Below are positions 19,288 through 27,550 of a stretch of DNA of 64,000 nucleotides, in pieces. This stretch comes from Tyzzerella sp. Lineage in GTDB: Bacteria > Bacillota > Clostridia > Lachnospirales > Anaerotignaceae. Location of the stretch: NCBI GenBank assembly GCA_019415525.1, contig DXZA01000083.1, positions 6,857 through 70,856 on the forward strand. Reading direction: 5' to 3'. Positions within the stretch are counted from its first letter, which is position 1. The number at the start of each line of letters is the position of its first letter. The translations under genes were made by a program, and so were the position numbers. The notes below the pieces were generated by a model that worked only from the letters and a program-made list of their open reading frames with translations, was not told the DNA's origin and did not search any database.

Positions 19288-19326
19288 AAAAAAGCTTATT
19301 CATATTATATGAATAAGCTTTTTTTT
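19288..19326. terminator. bidirectional terminator between degV-like gene and the feo operon
   Basis: AAAAAAGCTTATTCATAT and ATATGAATAAGCTTTTTT form a long perfect stem with almost no loop, with A- and T-runs on both flanks. It terminates the DegV gene and the converging minus-strand iron operon. Confidence 0.85.
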
Positions 19327-19332
19327 AATTAA

Positions 19333-19494
19333 TTATTTGCTATCATTATGAGATTCACAAGAAGGGCAGGAGTGGCAAGAACTGCAACCACACCCACAAC
19401 CGCTTTTTCCTTGTGATTTCATATTTTTATAAGCTCTTAATGAAAGAGTAACAATGACAGCTAATATAAGTATTACAATTATATCTCCATTCAT
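19333..19494 (-). CDS. FeoB-associated Cys-rich membrane protein, 53 residues
   Basis: Small gene, last of the feo operon. It translates as MNGDIIVILILAVIVTLSLR (one N-terminal membrane segment), then a short basic stretch and a tail with seven Cys in the pattern CGCGCSSCHSCPSC, ending ESHNDSK. This matches the small Cys-rich proteins encoded next to feoB in many anaerobes; a role in holding or passing ferrous iron is presumed, not proven. AAAAAGGAGTG upstream, inside the end of the fur-like gene, is an excellent ribosome binding site. Stop at 19333-19335, just before the terminator. Confidence 0.88.
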   Translation of the reverse strand: MNGDIIVILILAVIVTLSLRAYKNMKSQGKSGCGCGCSSCHSCPSCESHNDSK

Positions 19495-19498
19495 ATTA

Positions 19499-19909
19499 TC
19501 ACTCCTTTTTTATACTTACAGAAAAGTTTTCGTTTGAAATCAATCCTTTTTCTCTTAAAAATGTATCTATGAGGCAATAAAGCTCATCAGATGCACTGTC
19601 AGAAAGAGGCATTTCTTCAAGAGTAATTTTTTTGCAACCACAGCCTTCCATACAACAATGCTTTACACTGAAACGGTCTTTTGTATCTATTACTCCGCTG
19701 TCTTCAAGCATTGATATAAAGCGATATACAGTTGCAAGACCTATAGTAGGGTCTGTTTTTGATGCTTCATAAAATATTTCCTTACAGCAGGAGTATTTTC
19801 CAGCCAATATAATATCTATAAGTATTTCTCTCTGTTTTGTTATACGAAAGTTCTTTTCCTTAAGTTTTTCAATAATATTTTTTCTGTTAGAATTTATACT
19901 AAAACCCAT
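19499..19909 (-). CDS. Fur-family regulator with an unusual Cys-rich metal-binding half
   Basis: The 136 residues begin with a standard Fur winged helix (about 10-80: NFRITKQREILIDIIL, then GLATVYRFISMLEDSGVI, the recognition helix). The second half departs from Fur: the usual His-rich stretch and the paired CxxC motifs are replaced by KHCCMEGCGCKKI (Cys85, Cys86, Cys90, Cys92), plus Cys41/Cys42 in the helix region. Encoded between feoB and the small Cys-rich gene, it is probably an iron- or redox-responsive repressor of this operon. A Fur-box-like palindrome lies upstream of feoA. Family assignment is firm; metal and target are inferred. Confidence 0.85.
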   Translation of the reverse strand: MGFSINSNRKNIIEKLKEKNFRITKQREILIDIILAGKYSCCKEIFYEASKTDPTIGLATVYRFISMLEDSGVIDTKDRFSVKHCCMEGCGCKKITLEEMPLSDSASDELYCLIDTFLREKGLISNENFSVSIKKE

Positions 19910-19933
19910 TTATACACCTGCTTCTATATATTT

Positions 19934-21835
19934 TTAGAATATTATGTTTCCAACTACATTTATTATAAGTGCAACAACATATGCCACTACCATTTGGAAT
20001 GCTATTGCTTTTAATGTCCATTTCATTGAACCAAATTCACGACGCATAGCTCCTACTGCTGCAAAACAAGGCATACAGAGAAGGTTAAATGCCATATATG
20101 AAAATGCTGAAACTTTTGTAAATACATCACCTATTGCAGGAAGTGCCTGTTCTCCTGCACTAATTGCTTCTATTACACCTTCATCTGTTACACCGGCAAA
20201 AAGCTGTCCAAATGTTGCAACAATATTTTCTTTTGCAATCCAACCTGTAACAACACCAACTGATGCTCTCCAATCGTTAAATCCTAATGGTGCAAATATC
20301 CAAGCAATAGAATTACCTATTATTGCAAGGAAACTTTCTTCCATATCACACATACCACTCATATTGAAGTTTGATAAGAACCATATAAGTATTGTTGAGA
20401 AAAGTATAATTGTACCAGCTTTTATTGCAAAGCCTTTTACTTTTTCCCAAGCGTGTATAGCAACACTCTTTAATGATGGAATTCTGTATTTTGGTAATTC
20501 CATAATAAATCCTGAGTTTTCTGCCTTAAACATAAATTTATTAAGGAAAAGGGCAGATATAACTGCCATAACCATACCAAGAATATATATTGAGAATATT
20601 ATAGCTGTACGGTTACTGCTTGCAAAAAGTGTGGCAACAAACATAAGATATATTGGAAGTTTTGCTCCACAAGACATAAATGGTGTTACCATCATTGTTA
20701 TTTTTCTGTCTTTATCTGATTCAAGTGTTCTTGATGCTGTAAGGGCAGGTACAGAACAACCAAAGCCCATTAAAAGAGGAATAAATGACTTTCCAGAAAG
20801 TCCGAATTTTCTGAAAATTCTATCCATAACGAATGCAACACGTGCCATATATCCACTATCTTCAAGGAATGACATAAGAACAAAAAGTACAAGTACAAGT
20901 GGTATAAATCCAAATACTGCACCAACACCTGCCATAATACCATCAATTACAAGATTATGAAGCCATTCAGAAACTCCTGCTGATACAAGTGCAGTATCAA
21001 CAACACCTGTAAGTGAACCCCAAAGACTTTCTACAATGCCGGCAAGCCATACTCCAGGACTTGGAAGACCCTCTATAAATAAGAAATTTTCGCTGAATGT
21101 ACAAGCAAAAAGTATATACATTACAACAGCAAATATTGGAAGAGAAAGTACTTTGTTTGTAACAATTTGGTCAATTTTATCTGATGTTGTAAGTTTTTTT
21201 ATTTGTGGTTTAAATACAGAACTATCAACAACTTTATCTATGTATTCATAACGCATATCTGCTGCTAAAATATCAGCTTCTTCATCATTTTTGTTTTCTT
21301 CTATATTTTTAATTTTATCATATACATCTTTTTTTAATGTTGCTATTCCTTTTTCTGCTGTTTCTTTTGTAACAGCCATAAGCTTTTCAAGTCCTTTTCC
21401 GGAACGTGCAACAATAGGTACAACAGGCACACCAAGCATTTCTGAAAGTTTATCTGTTTTTATGTCGATACCCATACTTTCAACTTCATCCATCATATTA
21501 AGGGCAACAACCATAGGTGTTCCTGTCTGTGCAATCTGCATTGTAAGATAAAGGTTTCTTTCAATACTTGTTGCATCAACTATATTTACGACTACATTAG
21601 GCTTTGAGTTTACTATATAGTCACGTGCTATTTCTTCCTCAGCAGAATAGGGTGAAAGTGAATATGTACCCGGAAGGTCTACAATATTTATATTTTTATC
21701 TTTTTTATAATTTCCTTCCTTTTTTTCAACTGTAACCCCTGGCCAGTTTCCTACATGTTGTTTTGAACCTGTAAGTTCGTTAAAAAGTGTTGTTTTTCCG
21801 CAGTTTGGATTTCCTGCTAATGCTGCTATAATCAA
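19934..21835 (-). CDS. feoB: ferrous iron transporter FeoB
   Basis: Main Fe(II) importer. The 633 residues include an N-terminal GTPase domain with G1 GNPNCGKT (8-15), the switch region [14 protein letters not shown]3 DLPGTYSLS and G4 NMMDEV, a spacer helical domain, and a polytopic membrane domain from about residue 235 with Gate-type repeats and the conserved GCSVPA. It is somewhat shorter than Proteobacterial FeoB. AGGAGGTATT is the ribosome binding site. Operon order: feoA, feoA, feoB, fur-like, Cys-rich protein. Confidence 0.97.
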   Translation of the reverse strand: MIIAALAGNPNCGKTTLFNELTGSKQHVGNWPGVTVEKKEGNYKKDKNINIVDLPGTYSLSPYSAEEEIARDYIVNSKPNVVVNIVDATSIERNLYLTMQIAQTGTPMVVALNMMDEVESMGIDIKTDKLSEMLGVPVVPIVARSGKGLEKLMAVTKETAEKGIATLKKDVYDKIKNIEENKNDEEADILAADMRYEYIDKVVDSSVFKPQIKKLTTSDKIDQIVTNKVLSLPIFAVVMYILFACTFSENFLFIEGLPSPGVWLAGIVESLWGSLTGVVDTALVSAGVSEWLHNLVIDGIMAGVGAVFGFIPLVLVLFVLMSFLEDSGYMARVAFVMDRIFRKFGLSGKSFIPLLMGFGCSVPALTASRTLESDKDRKITMMVTPFMSCGAKLPIYLMFVATLFASSNRTAIIFSIYILGMVMAVISALFLNKFMFKAENSGFIMELPKYRIPSLKSVAIHAWEKVKGFAIKAGTIILFSTILIWFLSNFNMSGMCDMEESFLAIIGNSIAWIFAPLGFNDWRASVGVVTGWIAKENIVATFGQLFAGVTDEGVIEAISAGEQALPAIGDVFTKVSAFSYMAFNLLCMPCFAAVGAMRREFGSMKWTLKAIAFQMVVAYVVALIINVVGNIIF

Positions 21836-21883
21836 AATAATACCTCCTTTTTGTTAGAAGACGCTAACATAAATTAAAAAATT

Positions 21884-22102
21884 TTATTCAACTGTAATTT
21901 TTGCTGCTTCATCTTTTCTAAGCGTAAGGTCATAGCCTCTAAGCTTGATTTCGATAGGGTCACCAAGAGGTGCCGTTTTTACTTTTGTTATAACAGTTCC
22001 TCGTGTAATACCCATATCTATGAGTCTTTTTTTCATAGCATACTCGGCATTAATTCCAACTACTTTTTTGCTTTCGCCATCTTTTAAATCCAATAAATTC
22101 AT
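21884..22102 (-). CDS. feoA: FeoA domain protein (second feoA)
   Basis: A 72-residue SH3-like FeoA protein (KKRLIDMGITRGTVITKVKTAPLGDPIEIKLRGYDLTLRKDEA), cytoplasmic, needed for FeoB activity. The IDMGITRGT and APLGDPIEI stretches are the family hallmarks. It sits between another feoA and feoB; tandem feoA genes are common in Clostridia and may give a heteromeric partner for FeoB. Confidence 0.95.
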   Translation of the reverse strand: MNLLDLKDGESKKVVGINAEYAMKKRLIDMGITRGTVITKVKTAPLGDPIEIKLRGYDLTLRKDEAAKITVE

Positions 22103-22106
22103 AATA

Positions 22107-22328
22107 TTACTCCTTTTCTACCATAATACCTGTGGCTAATCCACGATTTAAAGCTATTTTCACACCTTTTATATTAACGATAATTCCGCTAGAAGTATTT
22201 TTTATTACTTCTGCTTTTTCACCTGTGGAGAAGCCAATTTCAAGTAGATGTTTTTTTGTTTCTTCATTACATCTTAAATTTTTGATAATCAATATTTCCC
22301 CTACTGGAGCCATAGCAAGTGGCATCAT
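22107..22328 (-). CDS. feoA: FeoA domain protein (first gene of feo operon)
   Basis: A 73-residue FeoA-like protein (MMPLAMAPVGEILIIKNL, then HLLEIGFSTGEKAEVIKNTSSGIIVNIKGVKIALNRGLA). It is more divergent than its neighbour and lacks the PLGDP stretch, which could mean a distinct partner role. The ATG is doubled (22328 and 22325); AAAGGAGATAG precedes it. Four bases separate it from the second feoA. It is first in the operon, downstream of the palindrome at 22398-22426. Confidence 0.92.
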   Translation of the reverse strand: MMPLAMAPVGEILIIKNLRCNEETKKHLLEIGFSTGEKAEVIKNTSSGIIVNIKGVKIALNRGLATGIMVEKE

Positions 22329-22340
22329 AACTATCTCCTT

Positions 22341-22355
22341 TCAAACTCATTCTCA
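22341..22355 (-). promoter_or_regulatory. possible second Fur-box-like site in the feo leader
   Basis: On the minus strand TGAGAATGAGTTTGA agrees with the 7-1-7 Fur consensus TGATAATNATTATCA at 10 of 14 positions, directly before the feoA ribosome binding site. Weak on its own; listed because of the better site upstream. Confidence 0.3.
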
Positions 22356-22366
22356 TTTACAAATAT

Positions 22367-22395
22367 ATGTTAGAGCAGTATAACAAAAAAGTCAA
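22367..22395 (-). promoter_or_regulatory. putative feo operon promoter
   Basis: On the minus strand TTGACT (22395-22390) and TAACAT (22372-22367) are 17 bases apart, between the palindrome and feoA. Confidence 0.45.
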
Positions 22396-22397
22396 TA

Positions 22398-22426
22398 TTA
22401 CTATTGATAAAGTTTATCAATAGTAA
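22398..22426. promoter_or_regulatory. perfect 29-bp palindrome, probable Fur-family operator of the feo operon
   Basis: TTACTATTGATAAA, a central G, then the exact reverse complement. The core TGATAAAGTTTATCA (22405-22419) matches the Fur 7-1-7 consensus at 12 of 14 positions. It lies two bases upstream of the proposed -35 of the feo promoter. Transcription terminator function is less likely: the upstream minus-strand gene already ends at another hairpin and no plus-strand gene reads into it. Confidence 0.65.
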
Positions 22427-22539
22427 CTTTTTTTGGCTAAGTATTATAAAAAATACAATATTATTTTTATATTTAGGATATATTTTGAATATTATTTTTA
22501 TATAATTGATAATCTGTATTTTGAATATTGTACAAAAAA

Positions 22540-22563
22540 TAAAAATAGCCCTTAAAAAGGGCT
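22540..22563 (-). terminator. Rho-independent terminator of the lipoprotein gene
   Basis: On the minus strand AGCCCTT pairs with AAGGGCT around a TTT loop and is followed by ATTTTTATTTTTT. Confidence 0.75.
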
Positions 22564-22576
22564 TTGTAAAATATAT

Positions 22577-22999
22577 TTATTCTGTTTTAAATTCTTCTGA
22601 GCGATATTTTCCAATAAATTTTTTTGTATCTGGTACTATATGTGCATCATAAAACTCAAGAGTGCCTGAAAATTCATCATTGTTTATTTCTAATTTATCA
22701 TTTTCAACAACAACAGATTGTAAAGTATTAAAGTCTTCATATATTTTAAAATAATAATATCTATTTTCGCCTTTTACAAATTTTTCTGTTTCATTGTCAA
22801 AAAATTCATAGACACTTTCTTGAGTATCTTTTATTAATTCATCACCCATTACTATAATATCTTCATCATAATAATGTAGTTCTTCTTCATCAGATTGTTG
22901 TGTTTGATTGTTAATACTTGTATCAGCTTTATTACAGCCATAAATAAAAAAATAGGACATTGCAATAATTAAAAAAATATAACATAACTTTTTATTCAT
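22577..22999 (-). CDS. small lipoprotein of unknown function
   Basis: I do not recognise the family. The 140-residue protein starts with a short basic and hydrophobic signal (MNKKLCYIFLIIAMSYFFIYGC) with a lipobox-like IYGC, so Cys22 would be lipidated and the protein anchored on the outer face of the membrane. The mature part is very acidic (DEEELHYYDEDI) and beta-rich. GGGAGG precedes the ATG. It stands alone between the pheS leader (divergent) and the feo operon and ends at its own hairpin. Confidence 0.75.
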   Translation of the reverse strand: MNKKLCYIFLIIAMSYFFIYGCNKADTSINNQTQQSDEEELHYYDEDIIVMGDELIKDTQESVYEFFDNETEKFVKGENRYYYFKIYEDFNTLQSVVVENDKLEINNDEFSGTLEFYDAHIVPDTKKFIGKYRSEEFKTE

Positions 23000-23112
23000 A
23001 ATAATACCTCCCGTAAAATATTGTTTATGGTATAATAATTATAATATAAAAATGTAAATTTTTTTAATAAAAAATATAACAAAAATTATTTCATATATTT
23101 GTAAGTATTGTA

Positions 23113-23140
23113 TTGACTTTATTTTTTTATGTGATAAAAT
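23113..23140 (+). promoter_or_regulatory. probable promoter of pheST
   Basis: TTGACT (23113-23118), 16-base spacer, and an extended -10 TGATAAAAT ending at 23140, just before the T-box leader. Confidence 0.6.
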
Positions 23141-23164
23141 TGTTATTGTTAATTTATATTGTAA

Positions 23165-23410
23165 AGGCTTTGAAGGCGTAAAGTAGATTATAAATAACCA
23201 TTAGAGAGTATATGTCATCGGCTGTAAGCATATACGGCAATTTTTATAAATTGAAATTTCACGCAATAGCTGTTTCCTTGAATTTTCATATAGTAGGGGA
23301 AAACGTTAATACACGTTACGTATACAAGTGCCTGTGTTTTTGCAGGAATTTGGGTGGTACCACGGATATATTTTACCTTCGTCCCTTGTTTTGGGACGAA
23401 GGTTTTTTTG
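23165..23410 (+). ncRNA. T-box riboswitch controlling pheS-pheT
   Basis: Leader of the Phe-tRNA synthetase operon. It has the AGTA and AGAGAG elements of Stem I near 23179-23208, the T-box sequence GGTGGTACCACGG (23353-23365) and a terminator whose arms are ACCTTCGTCCC (23375-23385) and GGGACGAAGGT (23393-23403) followed by seven T residues. Uncharged tRNA would stabilise the antiterminator. The variable base in TGGT is T, matching an A discriminator in tRNA-Phe. A UUC triplet at 23258-23260 is one specifier candidate; I could not fix it by eye. The rest of 23000-23452 holds the promoter and no gene. Confidence 0.93.
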
Positions 23411-23452
23411 TTTATTGGGTACAAGTTTTTAAAACGAAAGGAGAAGTTTTTT

Positions 23453-24472
23453 ATGAAAGACCAGCTTAAAGCTATTCAGGAAAAAGCCCTTTTAGCACTT
23501 GAAGAAGTAAAAGAGCTTAAAGAACTTGATGATTTAAAAGTAAAATTTTTAGGTAAAAAAGGTGAACTTACTGCTATATTAAAAGGTATGGGTAAGCTTA
23601 CAGCAGAGGAAAGACCTATTATTGGTCAGCTTGCTAATGAAGTAAGAGGAATTATTGAAGAAAAATTGGAAGATGCTAAAAAAAGCCTTTCAGAAAAAGC
23701 TCTTGAAGCTAAACTTACAGCAGAAACTATTGACGTTACTATGCCAGGAAAACAATGTGCTTGTGGTCATAAACACCCTATGAGTATTGTTATTGATGAA
23801 ATTACAAATATATTTATGGGTATGGGTTATGAAGTTGCTGAAGGTCCAGAAGTTGAAAAAGATTACTATAACTTTGAGGCTTTAAATATTCCTGCAAATC
23901 ACCCTGCAAAAGATGAACAGGATACTTTCTATATTAACGGAGATATTCTTTTAAGAACTCAGACTTCACCTGTACAGGTCAGAGTTATGGAACAGGGAAA
24001 ACTTCCTGTTAGAGTTGTTTGCCCAGGTGCTGTTTATCGTTCTGATGAAGTTGATGCTACACATTCACCTATTTTCCATCAGCTTGAAGGTCTTGTAATT
24101 GATAAAGGTATAACTATGGGTGACCTTAAAGGTGCTTTAGCTGTATTTGCAAAAGAACTTTTTGGTGAAGATACAAAAGTTAGATTTAGACCTCATCACT
24201 TCCCATTTACAGAGCCAAGTGCTGAAATGGACGTAACTTGCTTTGCTTGTGGCGGAAAAGGCTGTCGTGTTTGTAAGGGAGAAGGATATATTGAACTTTT
24301 AGGCTGTGGTATGGTTCACCCTAAAGTACTTAAAATGTCTGGAATTGACCCTGAAGAATACAGCGGTTTTGCATTTGGTATGGGTCTTGAGCGTGTTGCT
24401 ATGCAAAGATATGGTATTACTGACTTAAGACTTCTTTTTGAAAACGACGTTAAATTCCTTAAACAGTTCTAA
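23453..24472 (+). CDS. pheS: phenylalanine--tRNA ligase alpha subunit
   Basis: Catalytic alpha subunit of the alpha2beta2 enzyme that charges tRNA-Phe. A longer frame opens at 23354 inside the T-box, but AAAGGAGAAG directly before ATG 23453 sets the start (339 residues). N-terminal coiled-coil tRNA-binding region (about 1-85), then the class II core with HPMSIVIDEI, the VEKDYYNFEALNIPANHPAKD stretch region (motif 1 neighbourhood), SDEVDATHSPIFHQ (motif 2) and the C-terminal GMGLERVAM (motif 3). pheT follows after 30 bases. Confidence 0.97.
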   Translation: MKDQLKAIQEKALLALEEVKELKELDDLKVKFLGKKGELTAILKGMGKLTAEERPIIGQLANEVRGIIEEKLEDAKKSLSEKALEAKLTAETIDVTMPGKQCACGHKHPMSIVIDEITNIFMGMGYEVAEGPEVEKDYYNFEALNIPANHPAKDEQDTFYINGDILLRTQTSPVQVRVMEQGKLPVRVVCPGAVYRSDEVDATHSPIFHQLEGLVIDKGITMGDLKGALAVFAKELFGEDTKVRFRPHHFPFTEPSAEMDVTCFACGGKGCRVCKGEGYIELLGCGMVHPKVLKMSGIDPEEYSGFAFGMGLERVAMQRYGITDLRLLFENDVKFLKQF

Positions 24473-24502
24473 TAATTATAAGAGGGAAGGAGAGAGTAAA
24501 TA

Positions 24503-26905
24503 ATGGATATATCAATGTCTTGGTTAAGAGACTACGTTGACGTAGATTGTAGTACAAAAGAATTTATGGATAGAATAACACTTTCAGGCTCAAAAGTTGA
24601 GGGGCTTGAAGTTCTTGGAAATATAAGTAAAGTTGTTGTTGGACAGGTTAAAGAAATTGAAAAACACCCTGATGCTGATAAACTTCTTGTAACTAAAATT
24701 GATGTAGGTAGCGAAGAACTTCTTCAGATTGTTACAGGTGCAAAAAATCTTACAGTAGGTGATTATGTTCCTGTTGCCCTTGATGGTTCTATACTTGCTG
24801 ACGGTACAAAAATTAAAAAAGGTAAACTTAGAGGTGTTCCTTCAAATGGTATGCTTTGTTCTGTTGAAGAGCTTGGTTGTGATGAACACGATTTCCCAGA
24901 AGCTCCTGAAAACGGAATTTATGTTTTCCCAACTCCACAGGCTGAAAACCTTGGAAAAGAAGTAAAAGAAATTATGGATATTGAAGATGAAGTTGTTGAG
25001 TTTGAAATTACATCAAATAGACCTGACTGTTTCAGCGTTCTTGGTATTGCTAGAGAAACAGCAGCAACACTTGGAAAAGAATTCAGATATCCTGAAATAA
25101 AAGTTGAAGCAAAAGCTGGGGGAAATGTAGCTGATATGATTTCTGTTGAAATCGAAAATCCTACACTTTGTCCTCGTTACGTTGCAAGAGCAATTAAAAA
25201 TGTAAAAATTGAGCCATCACCACGTTGGATGAGAAAAAGACTTCGTTCAGCAGGTATAAGACCTATAAATAACATTGTGGATATTACAAACTATGTTATG
25301 GTTGAAATGGGTCAGCCTATGCACGCATTTGATATTGATACAATAAGCAATAGAAAAATTATTGTTAGAAATGCAAAAGAAAATGAAAAAATAACAACTC
25401 TTGACGGTGTTGAAAGAAACCTTGACCCTTCAATGCTTGTTATTTCTGATCCTGAAAAAGCTGTTGCTATTGCCGGTGTTATGGGTGGTGAAAATTCAAA
25501 AATTACAGAAGGTGCTGAAGCTGTTTTATTTGAATCAGCTTGCTTTGATGGACCTAATGTAAGAATTACAGCTAAAAAAGTTGGTCTTAGAACTGACTCA
25601 TCAAGTAAATTTGAAAAAGGTATTGACCCTAATCTTGCCCTTGAAGCTGTTAACAGAGCTGTACAGCTTGTTGAAATGCTTGGTGCTGGTGAAGTTATTG
25701 AAGGTGTTGTTGATTGTTATCCAAATAAGAGAGAAACTTGGAAACTTAACTATTCTCCGGAATGGATTAATGGTCTTTTGGGTACAAATGTATCTGCTGA
25801 TGAAATGGCTGATATATTCGAAAAAATAGAAATTAAAGTTGATAGAGAAAACTGTGTTGCAGAAATTCCTACATTCCGTCCTGACCTTGAAGCACAGGCT
25901 GACCTTGCAGAGGAAGTTGCTCGTTTCTATGGATATGATAAAATCGTTCCTACACTTGCAGCAGGTACTCCAACAGTAGGTAAGAAAACATATTCTCAGA
26001 CTATAACATCAATGGTTAAAGATGTTATGATTGCAAACGGTATGTGTGAAACTATGAACTTTACATTTGAAAGTCCTAAGGTTTTCGATAAATTAAGTAT
26101 CCCTGCTGATAGCAAACTTAGAAATGTAATTACTATTTCTAATCCTCTTGGAGAAGACTTTAGTATAATGAGAACTGTTACTTTAAATGGTATACTTAAT
26201 TCTCTTTCAACAAACTATAACAGAAGAAATGAAGAAGCAGCACTTTTTGAAATAGGTAAAGTTTATATTCCAAAGAGCCTTCCTATTACTGAACTTCCTG
26301 ATGAACCTTCAAAACTTACAATAGGTATGTATGGAAAAATGGATTTCTATACACTTAAAGGTATTGTTGAACATCTTTTTGAAGTTCTTGGTATGGCTGA
26401 TAAAGTTGAATATTCACCAGAAAGCACTATTCCATTTATGCACCCAGGTAGAACAGCTGATGTAAGTATTGACGGTGTAAGCTTCGGTTATTTCGGTGAA
26501 CTTCATCCAAAAACAGCTTCAAATTATAATATTGGAACAAGAGTTTATATTGCTGTTATTGATATGGAAGCTCTTATTGATAATGCAAATCTTGTTAATA
26601 TTTATAAACCACTTCCAAAATTCCCAGCTGTAACTCGTGACATAGCTATGCTTGTTAAAGATGAAGTTATAGTAAAAGATATTGAAAGTGTAATCAGAAA
26701 GAAAGGTGGAAAACTTCTTGAAAGTATGAACCTTTTCGATGTTTACAAAGGAAGTCAGATTGCAGACGGTTATAAATCAGTTGCTTATTCAATAACATTT
26801 AGAGCACCAGACAGAACTCTTGTTGATGATGATGTAAATGCTGTTATGAATAAGATACTTGAGGGACTTAAAAACGACCTTGGAGCAGAACTTAGAGATA
26901 AATAA
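24503..26905 (+). CDS. pheT: phenylalanine--tRNA ligase beta subunit
   Basis: The 800-residue beta subunit, with the usual domains in order: an EMAP-II-like tRNA-binding domain (about 40-150; HPDADKLLVTKIDVG), B3/B4 editing domain (about 215-390), B5 domain (about 400-475), the class II-like core (about 480-690) and a C-terminal FDX-ACB anticodon-binding domain (about 705-798; KFPAVTRDIAMLVKD). Editing removes mischarged tyrosine. GGAAGGAGAG upstream. It closes the T-box-controlled operon. Confidence 0.97.
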   Translation: MDISMSWLRDYVDVDCSTKEFMDRITLSGSKVEGLEVLGNISKVVVGQVKEIEKHPDADKLLVTKIDVGSEELLQIVTGAKNLTVGDYVPVALDGSILADGTKIKKGKLRGVPSNGMLCSVEELGCDEHDFPEAPENGIYVFPTPQAENLGKEVKEIMDIEDEVVEFEITSNRPDCFSVLGIARETAATLGKEFRYPEIKVEAKAGGNVADMISVEIENPTLCPRYVARAIKNVKIEPSPRWMRKRLRSAGIRPINNIVDITNYVMVEMGQPMHAFDIDTISNRKIIVRNAKENEKITTLDGVERNLDPSMLVISDPEKAVAIAGVMGGENSKITEGAEAVLFESACFDGPNVRITAKKVGLRTDSSSKFEKGIDPNLALEAVNRAVQLVEMLGAGEVIEGVVDCYPNKRETWKLNYSPEWINGLLGTNVSADEMADIFEKIEIKVDRENCVAEIPTFRPDLEAQADLAEEVARFYGYDKIVPTLAAGTPTVGKKTYSQTITSMVKDVMIANGMCETMNFTFESPKVFDKLSIPADSKLRNVITISNPLGEDFSIMRTVTLNGILNSLSTNYNRRNEEAALFEIGKVYIPKSLPITELPDEPSKLTIGMYGKMDFYTLKGIVEHLFEVLGMADKVEYSPESTIPFMHPGRTADVSIDGVSFGYFGELHPKTASNYNIGTRVYIAVIDMEALIDNANLVNIYKPLPKFPAVTRDIAMLVKDEVIVKDIESVIRKKGGKLLESMNLFDVYKGSQIADGYKSVAYSITFRAPDRTLVDDDVNAVMNKILEGLKNDLGAELRDK

Positions 26906-26926
26906 TATTTTATAGTATTTTAAATG

Positions 26927-26952
26927 AAGGCAGATTTAATATCTGCCTTTTT
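26927..26952. terminator. terminator after pheT, shared with the convergent SLOG gene
   Basis: AAGGCAGAT (26927-26935) pairs with ATCTGCCTT (26941-26949), then TTTTT. It abuts the stop codon of the minus-strand gene at 26936. Confidence 0.8.
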
Positions 26953-27439
26953 TATATAAATTTTTTATTTCAATTCCTTTTTCTATTGCATAATTTATTG
27001 TGTATTTTGTACCACCTTTTGAAGAAGGTCTACAATAACATATAAGATAATTACTTTTATCTACTATATATCTGTTTCGTTCATAATAACAACCTTTTTT
27101 ATAACTATTATTTAATATTATTAATTCATCACATAATGAAATAATGTTTTTATATTTTAATTTATCTTCTTCTTCCCAAAGATTTTCTTGTCCTTTAAAA
27201 GGAATTACTCCTATTAATTTTATATTATTATATATTTTTTTAAGTTCTATAACTATTTCTGCACACATGATATCAAATCCATAACAACCACCAAAATAAA
27301 ATGTATTAATACCATATAATATATATTTTTTAGTTTCAATATAAATATTTTCTTTCAATTTTATTATAATATTTTCTCTTTTTGGAAGTTTATCTGTTCT
27401 ATGTCCACTAAAACATAAAGAATTTTTTGGATTATTCAT
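26936..27439 (-). CDS. SLOG/DUF1273 family protein (YpsA-like)
   Basis: A Rossmannoid protein of 167 residues. It has CFSGHRTDKLP at the N-terminus, FGGCYGFDIMCAEIV (nucleotide-binding GG motif) in the middle and ERNRYIVDKSNYLICYCRPSSKGGTKYTI toward the end, the order seen in DUF1273/YpsA members of the SLOG superfamily, which are thought to bind nucleotide-derived ligands. Exact function unknown. GTG 27448 extends the frame, but it lies in the AAGGTG ribosome binding site, so ATG 27439 is used. It is divergent from the XRE gene across a palindrome-rich 110-base gap. Confidence 0.82.
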   Translation of the reverse strand: MNNPKNSLCFSGHRTDKLPKRENIIIKLKENIYIETKKYILYGINTFYFGGCYGFDIMCAEIVIELKKIYNNIKLIGVIPFKGQENLWEEEDKLKYKNIISLCDELIILNNSYKKGCYYERNRYIVDKSNYLICYCRPSSKGGTKYTINYAIEKGIEIKNLYKKGRY

Positions 27440-27451
27440 AATTATCACCTT

Positions 27452-27470
27452 ATAGATATTATATATCTAT
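27452..27470. promoter_or_regulatory. palindromic operator candidate 1 between the SLOG and XRE genes
   Basis: ATAGATAT, TAT, ATATCTAT: perfect 8-bp arms, right at the start of the SLOG gene. It shares the ATAGAT/ATCTAT half-sites with the palindrome at 27515-27535. Confidence 0.4.
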
Positions 27471-27514
27471 TATTATATATTATATATCTAATAATTACAA
27501 TTATAATACATATA

Positions 27515-27535
27515 ATTATAGATAAAATCTATAAT
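27515..27535. promoter_or_regulatory. palindromic operator candidate 2, just before the XRE gene
   Basis: ATTATAGAT, AAA, ATCTATAAT: perfect 9-bp arms ending 15 bases before the XRE ATG. A perfect palindrome here fits autoregulation by the XRE protein. Confidence 0.45.
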
Positions 27536-27550
27536 GAAAAGAGGGGTAAT

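Noticed and set aside
19944..20960. 338-codon plus-strand frame
   Set aside because: It is antisense to feoB, whose domains are unmistakable. The frame is open only because of feoB codon bias.
22398..22426. Palindrome as an intrinsic terminator
   Set aside because: On the plus strand it is followed by T residues, but no plus-strand gene reads toward it. The minus-strand lipoprotein gene already ends at the hairpin at 22540-22563. Its core and its place next to the feo promoter fit an operator.
23212..23469. 85-codon frame before pheS
   Set aside because: It spans the Stem I to terminator part of the T-box leader. The RNA structure is clear and the frame has no ribosome binding site.
27449..27550. 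Possible CRISPR-like or satellite repeats in the AT-rich gap
   Set aside because: The repeated TATAT/ATATC pattern has no regular spacers. Palindromic operator sites fit better.
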